Translations under genes and position numbers: made by a program | Notes under the pieces: generated by a model | Database searches by the model: none | What the model was told of the DNA's origin: nothing | Seen by the model: the letters and a program-made list of their open reading frames with translations, nothing else | Shown here: in pieces, positions 1-9,508 of the stretch | How positions within the stretch are numbered: the stretch's first letter is position 1 | How the letters are laid out: every line of letters begins with the position of its first letter | Origin: Haplosporangium gracile | Taxonomy: Eukaryota > Mortierellomycota > Mortierellomycetes > Mortierellales > Mortierellaceae | Direction: 5' to 3' | Length of the DNA: 64,000 nucleotides | Assembly (NCBI GenBank): GCA_015499985.1 | Contig: JAAAUF010000001.1 | Coordinates: 12,068 to 76,067 of the forward strand

Positions 1-336
1 GTCTCTTATCACAATCATTTTTCGCACTCTCTCTGGCTGAGCTTCGTGTCGTCCAAAGCAAGCGGTTGGCGGTGAGCAAGTCCTTCCCGACGGGTCACAA
101 AAAGGCGTTGTTATCGTTGATGTGTTCCGTTGTGTTGATAAATCCTCTGTTACGTCCACGTTGGCAAAATATTATTCTCCACTATTTTCTGATCAGATGG
201 GGTGGAGGGAGGTGTATGCGTTCGTGTAAAGTTGAGTTTGTCGTCATGGAGAGCCAAAAAGTAAAAAAGTGGACTGAGAGAGAGTGGACATAGAGAGGGA
301 AGAAGGAAGGAGGGTGAAGGAGGAGGGTGTTATTAC

Positions 337-399
337 CAAGGGGGTGATGAAGGCCTTGGCGGCGACCTTGGCGAGGCTGATCTTCTGGGTGGACAACAT
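337..399 (-). CDS. Possible first exon of a mitochondrial protein gene running off the left edge
   Basis: On the minus strand an ATG at 399 opens a 21-codon exon that begins MLSTQKISLAKVAAKAF and ends at a GTAATA donor at 336. The stretch is rich in Lys, Ala and Ser with no acidic residue, as expected of a mitochondrial import presequence, and a CT-rich leader lies just upstream (410-500). The following exons would lie in 1-336 or beyond the window; I could not place them with confidence. The protein is not identified. The call rests on composition, start context and donor only. Confidence 0.35.
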
Positions 400-1541
400 G
401 GTGATGTGAGACAGGGGAGGAGGGATGGAGAGAAGAGAGGTGAGAAGAAGAAGAAGTAGAAGTAGAGGTAGAAGAAAAAGAAAAAAAAGGAGGGAGAGAG
501 AGTGGGTGGGGGAGACTCGAGAAAAAAATAATTTTTGGGGGGGGACTGGCACAATCGACGTGCAGTTTTGTAGTGCCACAGGAAGGACTGATGGTTTGAT
601 TTTTTGTTTGCCGCTCGCTTGTCTCCAGAGCGGGCAGATTCAAATAAAAAAAGATGCTCTTTTCTCGATGATAAGATTGAGTGAGGCGACATTATGGTTT
701 TGGCGGATGTGGAGGAGAAAATCGCCTTGCAGCCTCTTCTGCTGCTGCTCCCACACAGAGCAAAACTTACACCAGCTCAGTTCGATTAAATCGCCCTCCA
801 CTCGTCGTCCTTCATATATGAGTTAGCACATATACACATATTCACATACACACATGTTGATTATGTATGGCCACCATTGCAGTTATTGTCGTAAAACAAT
901 ATGACACAGGGCTACGTTTGAAAATAACAGGGATCAAGCGTGAGGAACAAAACAAGGGTTTGTGAGCGAAAGAAAATGGAAGGAGAGGATGGATTTCGAG
1001 CGAGAGACAGGAACAAGGGAAAATGCGGGCGGGCATTAGAGATGGACGTCTGGCCCTGAATTCGACTTCGCACACATACAAACACTCACAAAAAAAAAGT
1101 GGGCCATCGGCAGTCTTCTCTCCCTCTCCCACAATCAACTTTACGTGGATGAACTTTGTTTGACATTTTGCCTTCCTTTGCGTCCTTTTGTTCGTGTAAA
1201 GTCAGCCCTAATGGACAAAGGGGCGCTTACCCTTTAATCCATCCTTCTGCTCTTCCTGCTTCTTCCGCTGCCCGTTCCTTCTTTTCCCTACCCTCTTTTC
1301 TCTCTCTCTCGCTCAGTCTTAAATTAAACGATCACGCTTCCTCACCTCTTCCTACCTACTCCACGATGGTGTATTTGATAATATTGGTCGGCTGTATCAG
1401 TTATTATACGTGAGCCACTTTCACCCGGCGACACCTGTCCGCCTCCCGCTCAGATCAAAGTAATTTCTCTCTTTCAAATTGGTGGCGCCAAAATGAGGCT
1501 CAAGTTGGGATAATTTTAATGACCTGGTAAGCAATACAACA
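400..1541. other. Intergenic, no gene seen
   Basis: The minus-strand side next to 400 is strongly pyrimidine-rich (purine-rich on plus), which fits a fungal 5' leader for the exon at 337-399. The rest holds only short open frames in AT-rich or simple sequence with no recognisable domain. Confidence 0.5.
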
Positions 1542-1984
1542 ATGTCCCTTAACAGCAGAAGAAAACAAAGGAGCGGGATGAACGGCAGCAATAACAATAG
1601 CTCAGAGCAGCAGGAAAAGCTTGCGGCCGTGGCTAATGCCGAGATTTGTACCAAGGTAGTTGACGAGAATGAGGACGAGTCCAAAAACCTCAAGACTGGG
1701 TAAACACACATACAACAGCATACTTACGATCTATGTTGTCTGTATGCAAGTTATTTACATTTACCATCAGCTTTTTCTCGTATGATCTAGTTTGTGTCTA
1801 GACGCCAAAGTGCGCAGTGTTGAAGCGTCAACTCGAAGAATGTTCCCGTCGTGTCATCGAGGAAGAGCAAAAAGTCCATGATGATTGTACTTAGAAGTTG
1901 TTCTACTTATTGACGTGTGTCAATGCCTGTGAAAGGTTGTGCTTGAAAATTTTCGTTGACAGTTTATTTTCGCGTAAAGGGTAA
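1542..1984 (+). pseudogene. QCR6: Broken copy of cytochrome bc1 hinge protein (QCR6/UQCRH)
   Basis: An ATG at 1542 opens a 53-codon frame with an acidic segment (VVDENEDESKNLKT), like the acidic arm of the complex III hinge protein. After an intron-like gap ending in CTAG at 1801, the frame from 1802 reads TPKCAVLKRQLEECSRRV, then HDDCT, an in-frame TAG at 1892-1894, and resumes with KLFYLLTCVNACERL. This matches the family order of paired cysteines: C-x8-C, then DC, then C-x3-C followed by a KLF-like end. The TAG sits where the family usually has Glu, one base away from GAG. The obvious donor after GG at 1699-1700 would also put the second exon out of frame. Family recognition is from the cysteine pattern; loss of function is inferred from the stop and frame break. 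Readthrough or a sequencing error are alternatives. Confidence 0.6.
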
Positions 1985-2214
1985 ATCAAAGAATCAAAGA
2001 AGCAGGTCCAACGGAGCAACTCATTTCTACCAGCCATACTTATCTTTCTCACCAGGTTGTTTTCAAGTACTTTAGCTTGCTTGTTTGAAGCATATTTTTT
2101 TTCATTTTCACATTGCATTCATAGCCATCATTCTTACTTGCTTGCATACCACTCATATTCATTCGTACAACATTGACAAGATATTTTTGCAGAATGGAAA
2201 AAATTTAATAGCTA

Positions 2215-5200
2215 TTATCCTTGAGGACGGCCATGGGATCCATCGTCAGCCTCATCGTCAGCCTCATCGTCGTCTTCACTCGTGTCGGTTGCGAAATCGC
2301 TCGATTTGAGCGCATGAAGGACCCTTCGAGTCGCCTGTTTCTCTCGCTGAGAAGCGGTCGCCGCCGAAGCTTCATCGATCGGCCAAGAAGAAGGTGAAGC
2401 GGAAGTTGCCGAGGACGACGAAGACATCGAAGGCGACATCAGCATCGATGACCCTTGTTGGAGGTGGTGATGTTGTGATTGTTGTTGGTGATGGCTGCTG
2501 ACGTATTGATGTGGGTGATGAGACATATCTGTGATCGAGAATGCAAAGTTCAGCATTTGCTCCGCAAGATCATGGTTGTGCTGCTGAGTCTCCAGTTCCT
2601 GCTGGCGCTGGGCCCGTTCCTCGACCGACAGGTTCTCCAATGCCTCTTGCGAGTGTGTAAGGTGGCTTGACAATGGTGGCGCCGTGGATGTTTGAGGAAT
2701 AGCACTGGCGGAGGAGGAGGAGTGGTGGGAAGAAAAATGGTCTGAGGGGTCCGACAGAGCATGTGCAAGCGCCGACTGACCATGATGCTGGTGATGTTGC
2801 TGCAGGAACGGGAACTGAGCTGAAAGTGCGGCAATAGCCGCCTGTTGGGCCGCGTTGTTGATGATAATCTCCTGTTGTTGAATGACAGCCTCTTTGGAAG
2901 CCTCCTTCGACAACGCTCCGGTCGACGACTTGGAAGAAGATTCCTCAGCCCCCTCAGCTCCTCCATTTGGCGATGCAACTCTCTTGCTCGAGCTACCAGG
3001 CCCACCCCGCCGATGCATGATCCGGCGTTCGACATCTTTCATCATGAACACAATCACCTGCTGCAGGGTCATGTCGCGATACCCCTCAATTTTGCAGCGA
3101 GAGGACATGAAAGTTCGTGCACACTGGTTGGCTGCAGGGACTCTCTGTAAACTCGCCACTGCCTCAGCTTGTGCTGCAGAGACTGCTGCAGCCATGGCTG
3201 CCGAAGCCGCCGCAGCTGCAGCGGCAGCGCTGTCACCGTCTTGAAGATGTCGTTGTTTTTTGGAATCGAGTTGGTCGTGCGTCTGGATGATCTTGGCCAG
3301 CTGGATTGCATTAGCCTCCTCTACTCTGTCTCTGAGTCGCTGAGCAATGTTGGACCAATCAATATCAGTATGGTCGGTATAGCCAACCTCTTGAATGATC
3401 CTGAGGGTATCCAGCTGCTGTTGGAGGCCGGAACGGCGTCGAATCGGACCCTTGGGCGCTTTGGGAACAATCGTGGGGAGTGGGAGTGAGACTGCTGCTG
3501 CAATGGCGGCTGCTGTGAAAGGGTCGTGAGATCCAGGAGAAATGCTATGGTGGGCATCCTGGCCATGCATATGACTCGAGTTCTGTATATCGCTTGCCAC
3601 GGCTTGTGACCAAAGCATATGGTCATTATCGTGATCAGGAAGGACACCCTGGAGCGCCGCCGCAAGCATGAGAACATCCTGCTCGGCTGTGGTCTTGCCT
3701 TGTCCATGGCCAGAACTTACGCCATGGTTGGAACTTAGGCCAGGGTTAGGGCTAAGACCGAGACCCAGCTGGTTACTGTGAGCTTGAAGGTGTTGCTGCT
3801 GGGATGACTGCTTGGAGGACGACGATGACGATGACGATGCACTCGCAGCAACAGCGGCGTTGGCCGCAACGGCGGCAGCAGCGGCAGCAGCAGCCGAACT
3901 GGGCGCAGTCCACTCTCCACGCTCGAGGCGAGGCTGGAGTGTCTGCGAGTATCGGTGCCGACATTGATGACGTGTCCTGGTTCCGTGCATCCTTTCCGAG
4001 ATCAGAGTCCACATTGGACTGGAGTCCAGGATGTTGATTTTGCCCTGCTGAAGCGCCAGATCCTGCATGATTGTCAACAGCTGCTCGTCCTCATGTGGCT
4101 GCCAAGGTCCCGTCAGCATGGTGCTTTGGTCCTTGAGATGGTTACGGTATCGATCACGACAACTGTCAGCCATGCGTCCAAGTTCTGTTCCGATGGTCGT
4201 CCATTGGCCTTTATGCAACGCATGGAGCATGATAAGCTTTTGGTCGTCTTCTTTGCTCCAGGTGCCGATATTGTTCTGGGGATGGAACATTCGACGCACG
4301 TGCAGATAAATGTTAAGCAAAGGTCGGTTTTGGAGACGAACAGCTATGAGTGAGAGTCAAAATGAAGACACATATATTAGTTCAAGACATTTGAGTCATT
4401 GTGCAGCATAAATCCCTGGATCCAAAAAAAAAGCAACATGTCGTACCAATTTCGACCCACAAGGCTTTCAGGTCATTCTTTTCAAACCGGCCGCGACCGT
4501 TTCCATTCTCGAACCAGCGCTGGATAGCATCCTCTGGCATGTTGTTGCGCACAACGTAACCCTTGATGGTCTCTCGAATGAGTTCGTCCTCGTGTGAGCT
4601 GAACGTTCCTGTTTTGTAACTGATGCCTAATGTCAAAGTGAAAGAGGGTATGGTTAGTGGGCATCCAATAGACACGCTCGAGTCCCCATTACTCAGCGTC
4701 GTGGGCAAAAATACGCACCCTTGTCCTTAAGAGCAGTAGCCATGAGCCACTTGGTGTGAAGAGGGTTATCGCTGGTAACCGCTGCGGTATCGTTTTTCAC
4801 CTGGTCCTGAAGATCAAAACCGGATACATCGTCCCCATCCTTGGCAGGTTGTCCGGTGTTTGCTCGTGCTGCCTTTCCTTTCTTCTTGCCCTTGCCCAGA
4901 TTCTCGACCGGTGGAACACTCACGTTGCTGTTGTTGGGTAGAGGCGAACCGGGGTGGCTTGTTCGAGGCGTGTGAACGGAGTGTGGCTTGAGGGTTACCA
5001 GGATAGAGGGATCGTTTTCCAGGTTCATCAGCACTCTTCTGGCATCCTCCATTGCCGCACTGTGTACAGATTCGGTACCATTCTCTTGTCGCCTCTGCTC
5101 ATCTGCACCATTCCTCTCCTGCTCCAGGGTTCCCTTCAGACTCTCTTCTAGCAGCAGATGCATGTCGGGGATACTGCTCATCGTATCTAAAAGTTGGTGG

Positions 5201-5703
5201 TGTGTGAGTCGAGTTGGGGATGAATCCAACGGGATCTGTTGTTGAAGTTGGTGCTGCATGTTTAAAACATCGTCGTTGACTCTTCCTGTGGTGCCTTGTT
5301 GAGAGGTGCTGTTGTTGTGCAGAGTTGAATGGGCGGATAAAGCCGAGTGGGACTCCGAGTGTTGTGCGCGGCTCATTCCATGTTGGCCGTCTCCAGTTCC
5401 TGCCAGAATACCGACCATTGTGCTCAGCACTGCGTCTGCTGCTTGTACTTCGGACGAGGTAGGCGTCCGACTGGGTTGATTGCTCGTACTGGAAGCTAGT
5501 AGCCCATGATCTCTCCGAGTGGCATGTCCGTGGGGCCTTGTATCGGCTTGTGACGCACCTCCGGTGGTCAGTTCCTGTGCACCGAATTCGTTTAGTCCAT
5601 GGTCATAGGTGGTAGTAGCAGAAACAAGGGCCTTCTTGAAGCCGGCGGTCGATTCCTCCTCAGTGTTTTTTCGTTTCCTAATAGCTTCGGACTGATTTTC
5701 CAT
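2215..5703 (-). CDS. Large Myb/SANT DNA-binding protein, Reb1/TTF-I/DMTF1-like
   Basis: Exons 5703-4719, 4626-4447 and 4343-2215 join in frame into about 1,097 residues; donors are GTGCGT and GTACGA, acceptors TTAG and ATAG. Residues 1-328 are low-complexity Ser/Thr/Gln. From about 330 comes a run of SANT repeats: a first helix set (TGTFSSHEDELIRETIKGYV), then RRMFHP, then GTWSKEDDQKLIMLHALHKG...WTTIGTELGRMADSCRDRYRNHL, then TGPWQPHEDEQLLTIM...HQCRHRYSQTL. The order (helix set, HVRRMFHP linker, W-type Myb repeats with CRDRYRNH) is that of the Reb1/TTF-I/DMTF1 group, which binds rDNA terminators and promoters in other fungi. A further SANT-like half-repeat (DIDWSNIAQRLRDR and SSRCKIEGYRDMTL) is split by an Ala-rich insert. 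The C-terminal half is rich in His, Gln, Ala and Ser tracts and ends acidic. It is probably nuclear. The Myb call is firm; the exact orthologue is inference. Confidence 0.8.
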
Positions 5704-6745
5704 GATTTAACCTCAAGTTCCGAGAGGTGAGGCTGTTAATAAGGCGGTAAGGTTGTATGCTGGTTTTTGCCGGATTGATGAAAAACTAAAGTCTCAGTCA
5801 ATGAAAGAGCAGCTGTGTTTGACCTATAATCGATGGTGGACATAATCATGTTAGACTCCAACTTCTTCCTCTTCTTCTTGTTCTTACGGCAACGCCCTAA
5901 CGGTCGCATTTTCCGCTATTTATTTTCTTTTTTTGGTGGGGAAAGGTGGACCCCACTGTCCGCTGCGGACTTTAAGGCAGTGAGAAAAAAAATCAAAGAA
6001 AAACAAAAACAAACGGTTTGGCTTGTTTACAGGCACCATGTTGTGAAGATTTCTTCTTTGTGGATGAGGCTATGGTTGATGTAGAGTGATGACCATGTAC
6101 GAGTCCGTCGTTCATCAGGACTCTCCTTTTACTTACCACGTTTTTTTTTTTTTGAAAGGAAAGGGATTAAGGGTTCTTGAGTAAAGAGGCAAGGTCGCTT
6201 GCCGAGAAGAGGAAAAAAAAAAGAAGGTCAAGGTGGGGGGGAAAGCACGCCACTTATCACAGTTAAGGGGCTCATTAGCGGAGTTGATCCAGTGATTTGA
6301 TACTTAAGTCAATTCTACACTGGTACAATTTAAATTCCTCCTCTTCAATTTTTTTCGGTATGCAGCATACACTATCTGGTCACACCACATCCAGCCATCC
6401 ATCCGACATTGCCAATCATCCGTCAATGCATCGAGGCATCCCTCACCGCTAAAGAACATCCCATTCGCTATCTCTTTTTATCGACAATTGCTCCAACTGA
6501 TCCATGGATACTTTCTAAGTTGCGACGATTCTTTTTTGTAATCTCGACGATCGACTGCTTGCATCTCTGCAAGCCATGGACAAGGATCAGGAAAATCAAT
6601 TGCAGGAATCCGTTTTGTACGCAACATGGCAGCAGCGATCGCGGCAACGATCAAGTTTCAAGCGATTACAGGATTACTCTCGCACTACCACAACACGATC
6701 AGTGGCTAATATCTTGTATATCTTCACCTCATGGACTCTATAGAA
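5704..6745. promoter_or_regulatory. Divergent spacer between the Myb gene and RPS5
   Basis: About 1 kb separates the two divergent starts. A short open frame at 6576 (MDKDQENQLQESV...) lies in the RPS5 leader. A branch-like CTAAT followed by a pyrimidine stretch and CTATAG at 6738-6743 suggests a 5' UTR intron ending three bases before... the RPS5 start: only AA lies between the acceptor and ATG at 6746. No other gene is supported here. Confidence 0.4.
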
Positions 6746-6795
6746 ATGGCCTCCCTTGCTCTTCCTGCCGGCATTGAGACCGATGGCGCTGTCCG

Positions 6796-6826
<31 letters not shown>

Positions 6827-7837
6827 GAGGTCAAGGATATTTCCTTGATTGACTACATCCAGGTCAAGGCCCCCGTCTACTTGCCCCACACCGCTGGTCG
6901 CTTCGCCTCCAAGCGTTTCCGCAAGGCTCAGTGCCCCATCGTTGAGCGTCTCACCAACTCCTTGATGATGCACGGTCGTAACAACGGAAAGAAGCTCATG
7001 GCTGTCCGTATCGTCAAGCACGCTTTCGAGATCATTCACTTGCTCTCTGACCAGAACCCCATTCAGGTCCTCGTCGATGCCATCATCAACACTGGTCCCC
7101 GTGAGGATTCCACCCGCATTGGTTCCGCCGGTACCGTCCGTCGCCAGGCCGTTGATGTCTCCCCTCTTCGCCGTGTCAACCAGGCTGTCTCCCTTTTGAC
7201 CATCGGAGTAAGTTTTTTTTTTTCTATTGAACGCCGGTATATTCGGGAAACAGCAGGAACGCATTTTGTCATCTTTGAATGGCCATTGTGGAGACGCGGC
7301 AGAATTTTTTTTTATTCTTTTCAATCTACGATTTGAAAAAAAATTGTTGATGACCCGTGTCGCACTTTGTGTCAATTCTTTGACCTTCCACTTGCAAAAA
7401 CTGCTGTTGTCCCATTGATCTGTTGCAACATTACGAATGCATTTATCAAAGCTCAGAGTAAGAGGTCTCGCCCCTTACAGTTACTAACATTTCATTCCCT
7501 TTTCTTTCCTTAATCCCTCTTAGACCCGTGAGTCTGCTTTCCGCAACGTCAAGTCCATTGCTGAGTGCCTTGCTGATGAGCTCATCAACGCCGCCAAGGG
7601 CTCCTCCAACTCTTACGCCATCAAGAAGAAGGATGAGCTCGGTAAGATTGCTCGGTTTACATGTCATATTGCTCGTGCGCGTATACAACATTTCTTAAAC
7701 TTCGAACCATTTCTAACTCAATCTTTCTCTCTTTTTCTCTTTTTTTTATTTTTTTGTTTCTTCTGTTTTGAATTGGCTTCTTGTTCTCTTTGTGTTTTTA
7801 AACTTATATAGAGCGTGTTGCCAAGAGCAACAGGTGA
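6746..7837 (+). CDS. RPS5: 40S ribosomal protein S5 (uS7)
   Basis: Exons 6746-7207, 7524-7641 and 7812-7837 give 201 residues. The protein has the family hallmarks: [102 protein letters not shown] and the C-terminus [14 protein letters not shown]. uS7 sits in the head of the 40S subunit near the E site and contacts mRNA and 18S rRNA. The ATG at 6746 (context GAAATGG) directly follows a likely intron acceptor and is preferred; an in-frame ATG at 6731 would add five residues. The N-terminus is shorter than in yeast, and this region is variable in the family. Third codon positions are C-rich, as expected for a highly expressed gene. The introns are 316 and 170 bp. Confidence 0.97.
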
Positions 7838-7932
7838 AGAATTTATCTTTTTCCGGAACGCCTTCTTCACTCTTTTCGTCGTTGGGCCATTCTTGTTCAA
7901 TTTTGAGCGAATCTAGTTCTTTCCATGAACGA

Positions 7933-7938
7933 AATAAA
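7933..7938 (+). terminator. AATAAA polyadenylation signal for RPS5
   Basis: AATAAA lies about 95 bp after the RPS5 stop, followed by T/G-rich sequence, a normal spacing for a fungal 3' end. Confidence 0.5.
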
Positions 7939-8487
7939 AAATGTTGATTACTGGCAAGATGAAGTATTTGTTTTATTCTTTCGTCTGTCCGCAGTCACAA
8001 AATAGTCTGTCGTTGCTGGTGCCGCTCGGCTGAAAGTAGTCGAAAAGGGATCTATCTATCCCCGTCATCGTTCTTGTTGGATTCTGCGAGGAAAGTCATC
8101 GAAGTGTTGCCTGTGCGGCGTTGTGCTCGCGGTCGTGTTGTTGGGCGCAGTTAGAACACATTATAACCCCTTGATCCAGGGTGACCATTGTTTGGCACTG
8201 GCAGCACACAAAACTTGTTCTAAACTTGTTAGGTCGCATGATGAGCATGTTTCTTGCTTGAGTTCAGGAAAGGGAAAAAAATAATTAATATATTGGAATG
8301 ACAGTAAGTAACGTTATTTTGCTGGTCGTTAAAGTCCTTAAAGCGTTGTTTCGCTGTAGGCGATATTTGATATGCCTCTTCTTCTTCAAATGTTCTTTAA
8401 AGCGTGCCAGAGATTTGTGCGTGAGTTTTACAAAATCGACGATAATGATCCACTCAAGGTCCAATGTTCTCATTAATATCCTATCCA

Positions 8488-9508
8488 ATGGCTATAGTAG
8501 TGCCAGCACCAGCAATGCCCACCGCACCGTCTGCATCAACAGCGCCACCAACTACGCCCTCACTCTACGCCTCACCTGCCTCTACGTCTTCGTCAAAATG
8601 AAAAACGTTGGCTCAATGCCGGTACTGTGATGCTTAGCCCATCCTCATATCCAGTGTGGATGTACACTTGAAGGCTCTTCATGATGGCTCTCAAATTTGG
8701 ATTTGTGCACACAAAAGGGTGCTTTCTCTATTACTGGCAATAGGAGCGCCTTCAACAACATTAACATGAGACCCCCAACGACGATCTTGATACGGAAGAG
8801 TTCAAGTGTGCTGTGGCGGATTGCGGAAAAACCCACTAGTTGGAGGGACGACTGGGACAGCATGTCCTCGAAGGGCATAAAACCTTACACAGATGTCGCT
8901 TGGGAAATTGTGAGAAGGCATACAAGGATATTTGCAATCGGGACGCCCATATAAAAACGAATCGCGCAGAGGATCCGTCTATTATTCTGACCGAGATTGG
9001 TCGCCTTAGGTACACTGGGATTCTGCCTTTCTCTCTCGGAGACCTCCCGTCCGCCGCGCGAAATATTTCTAGTGAGGATGACGGTGATGAACCTTATGAC
9101 GAAGCTGATATGAGCCTTGAGGAAACGAGTATACCAACCTTCCGTACAGCACCACGCGCAGACCATCATGCCTTGGGCCACGAGCCAGAGCTTACTATTG
9201 ATTTTGTTGGGCGAGGCAAGATTGTTTCTATTCCGTCAGAATCCTATCAAGTGTGCACAGTCAGAATCGCCGCTGATATATCAGAGGGCACGGTTGTTGA
9301 CGAAACAAAGGCTGTGTTTGAAGCAGGTTCGATCATACTGCGATTTATCATTGAGGATGGCGCGCCCCGTCGATCCTTCCAGACGGAGATTAGCAATCTC
9401 CCTAAGCTTTATCAACAAAGATTTTGCTATCAGCCCAAGGACGGTGTGCAAGTTATGTGCATGAAGTGTGGCCGGCATCGCGACTGGCACCAGAAACCGA
9501 CCCACTGA
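8488..9508 (+). pseudogene. Decayed C2H2 zinc-finger protein gene
   Basis: An ATG at 8488 starts a Pro/Ala/Ser/Thr-rich leader that stops at TGA 8599. Zinc-finger remnants follow in shifting frames: QCRYCDA...HLKALH, then CTQKGAFSITGNRSAFNN (frameshifted, second His pair lost), then FKCAVADCGKTH-stop-LEGRLGQHVLEGH with an in-frame TAG at 8837-8839, then HRCRLGNCEKAYKDICNRDAHIKT. From 8840 a 222-codon frame stays open to 9508 and carries an acidic stretch plus a C-terminal region with a Cys pair and His (MCMKCGRHRDWH). Several stops and at least one frame change make this a gene relic, possibly one that still transcribes its 3' half. No intact relative is visible in the window, so its original role is unknown. 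Confidence 0.6.

Noticed and set aside
6674..7375. 233-codon frame antisense to RPS5
   Set aside because: Same cause: codon bias of a highly expressed gene opens the opposite strand, and it crosses a real intron.
7340..7430. Possible C/D box snoRNA in the RPS5 intron
   Set aside because: A TTGATGAC resembles a C box, but no paired CTGA D box or terminal stem was found at the right distance.
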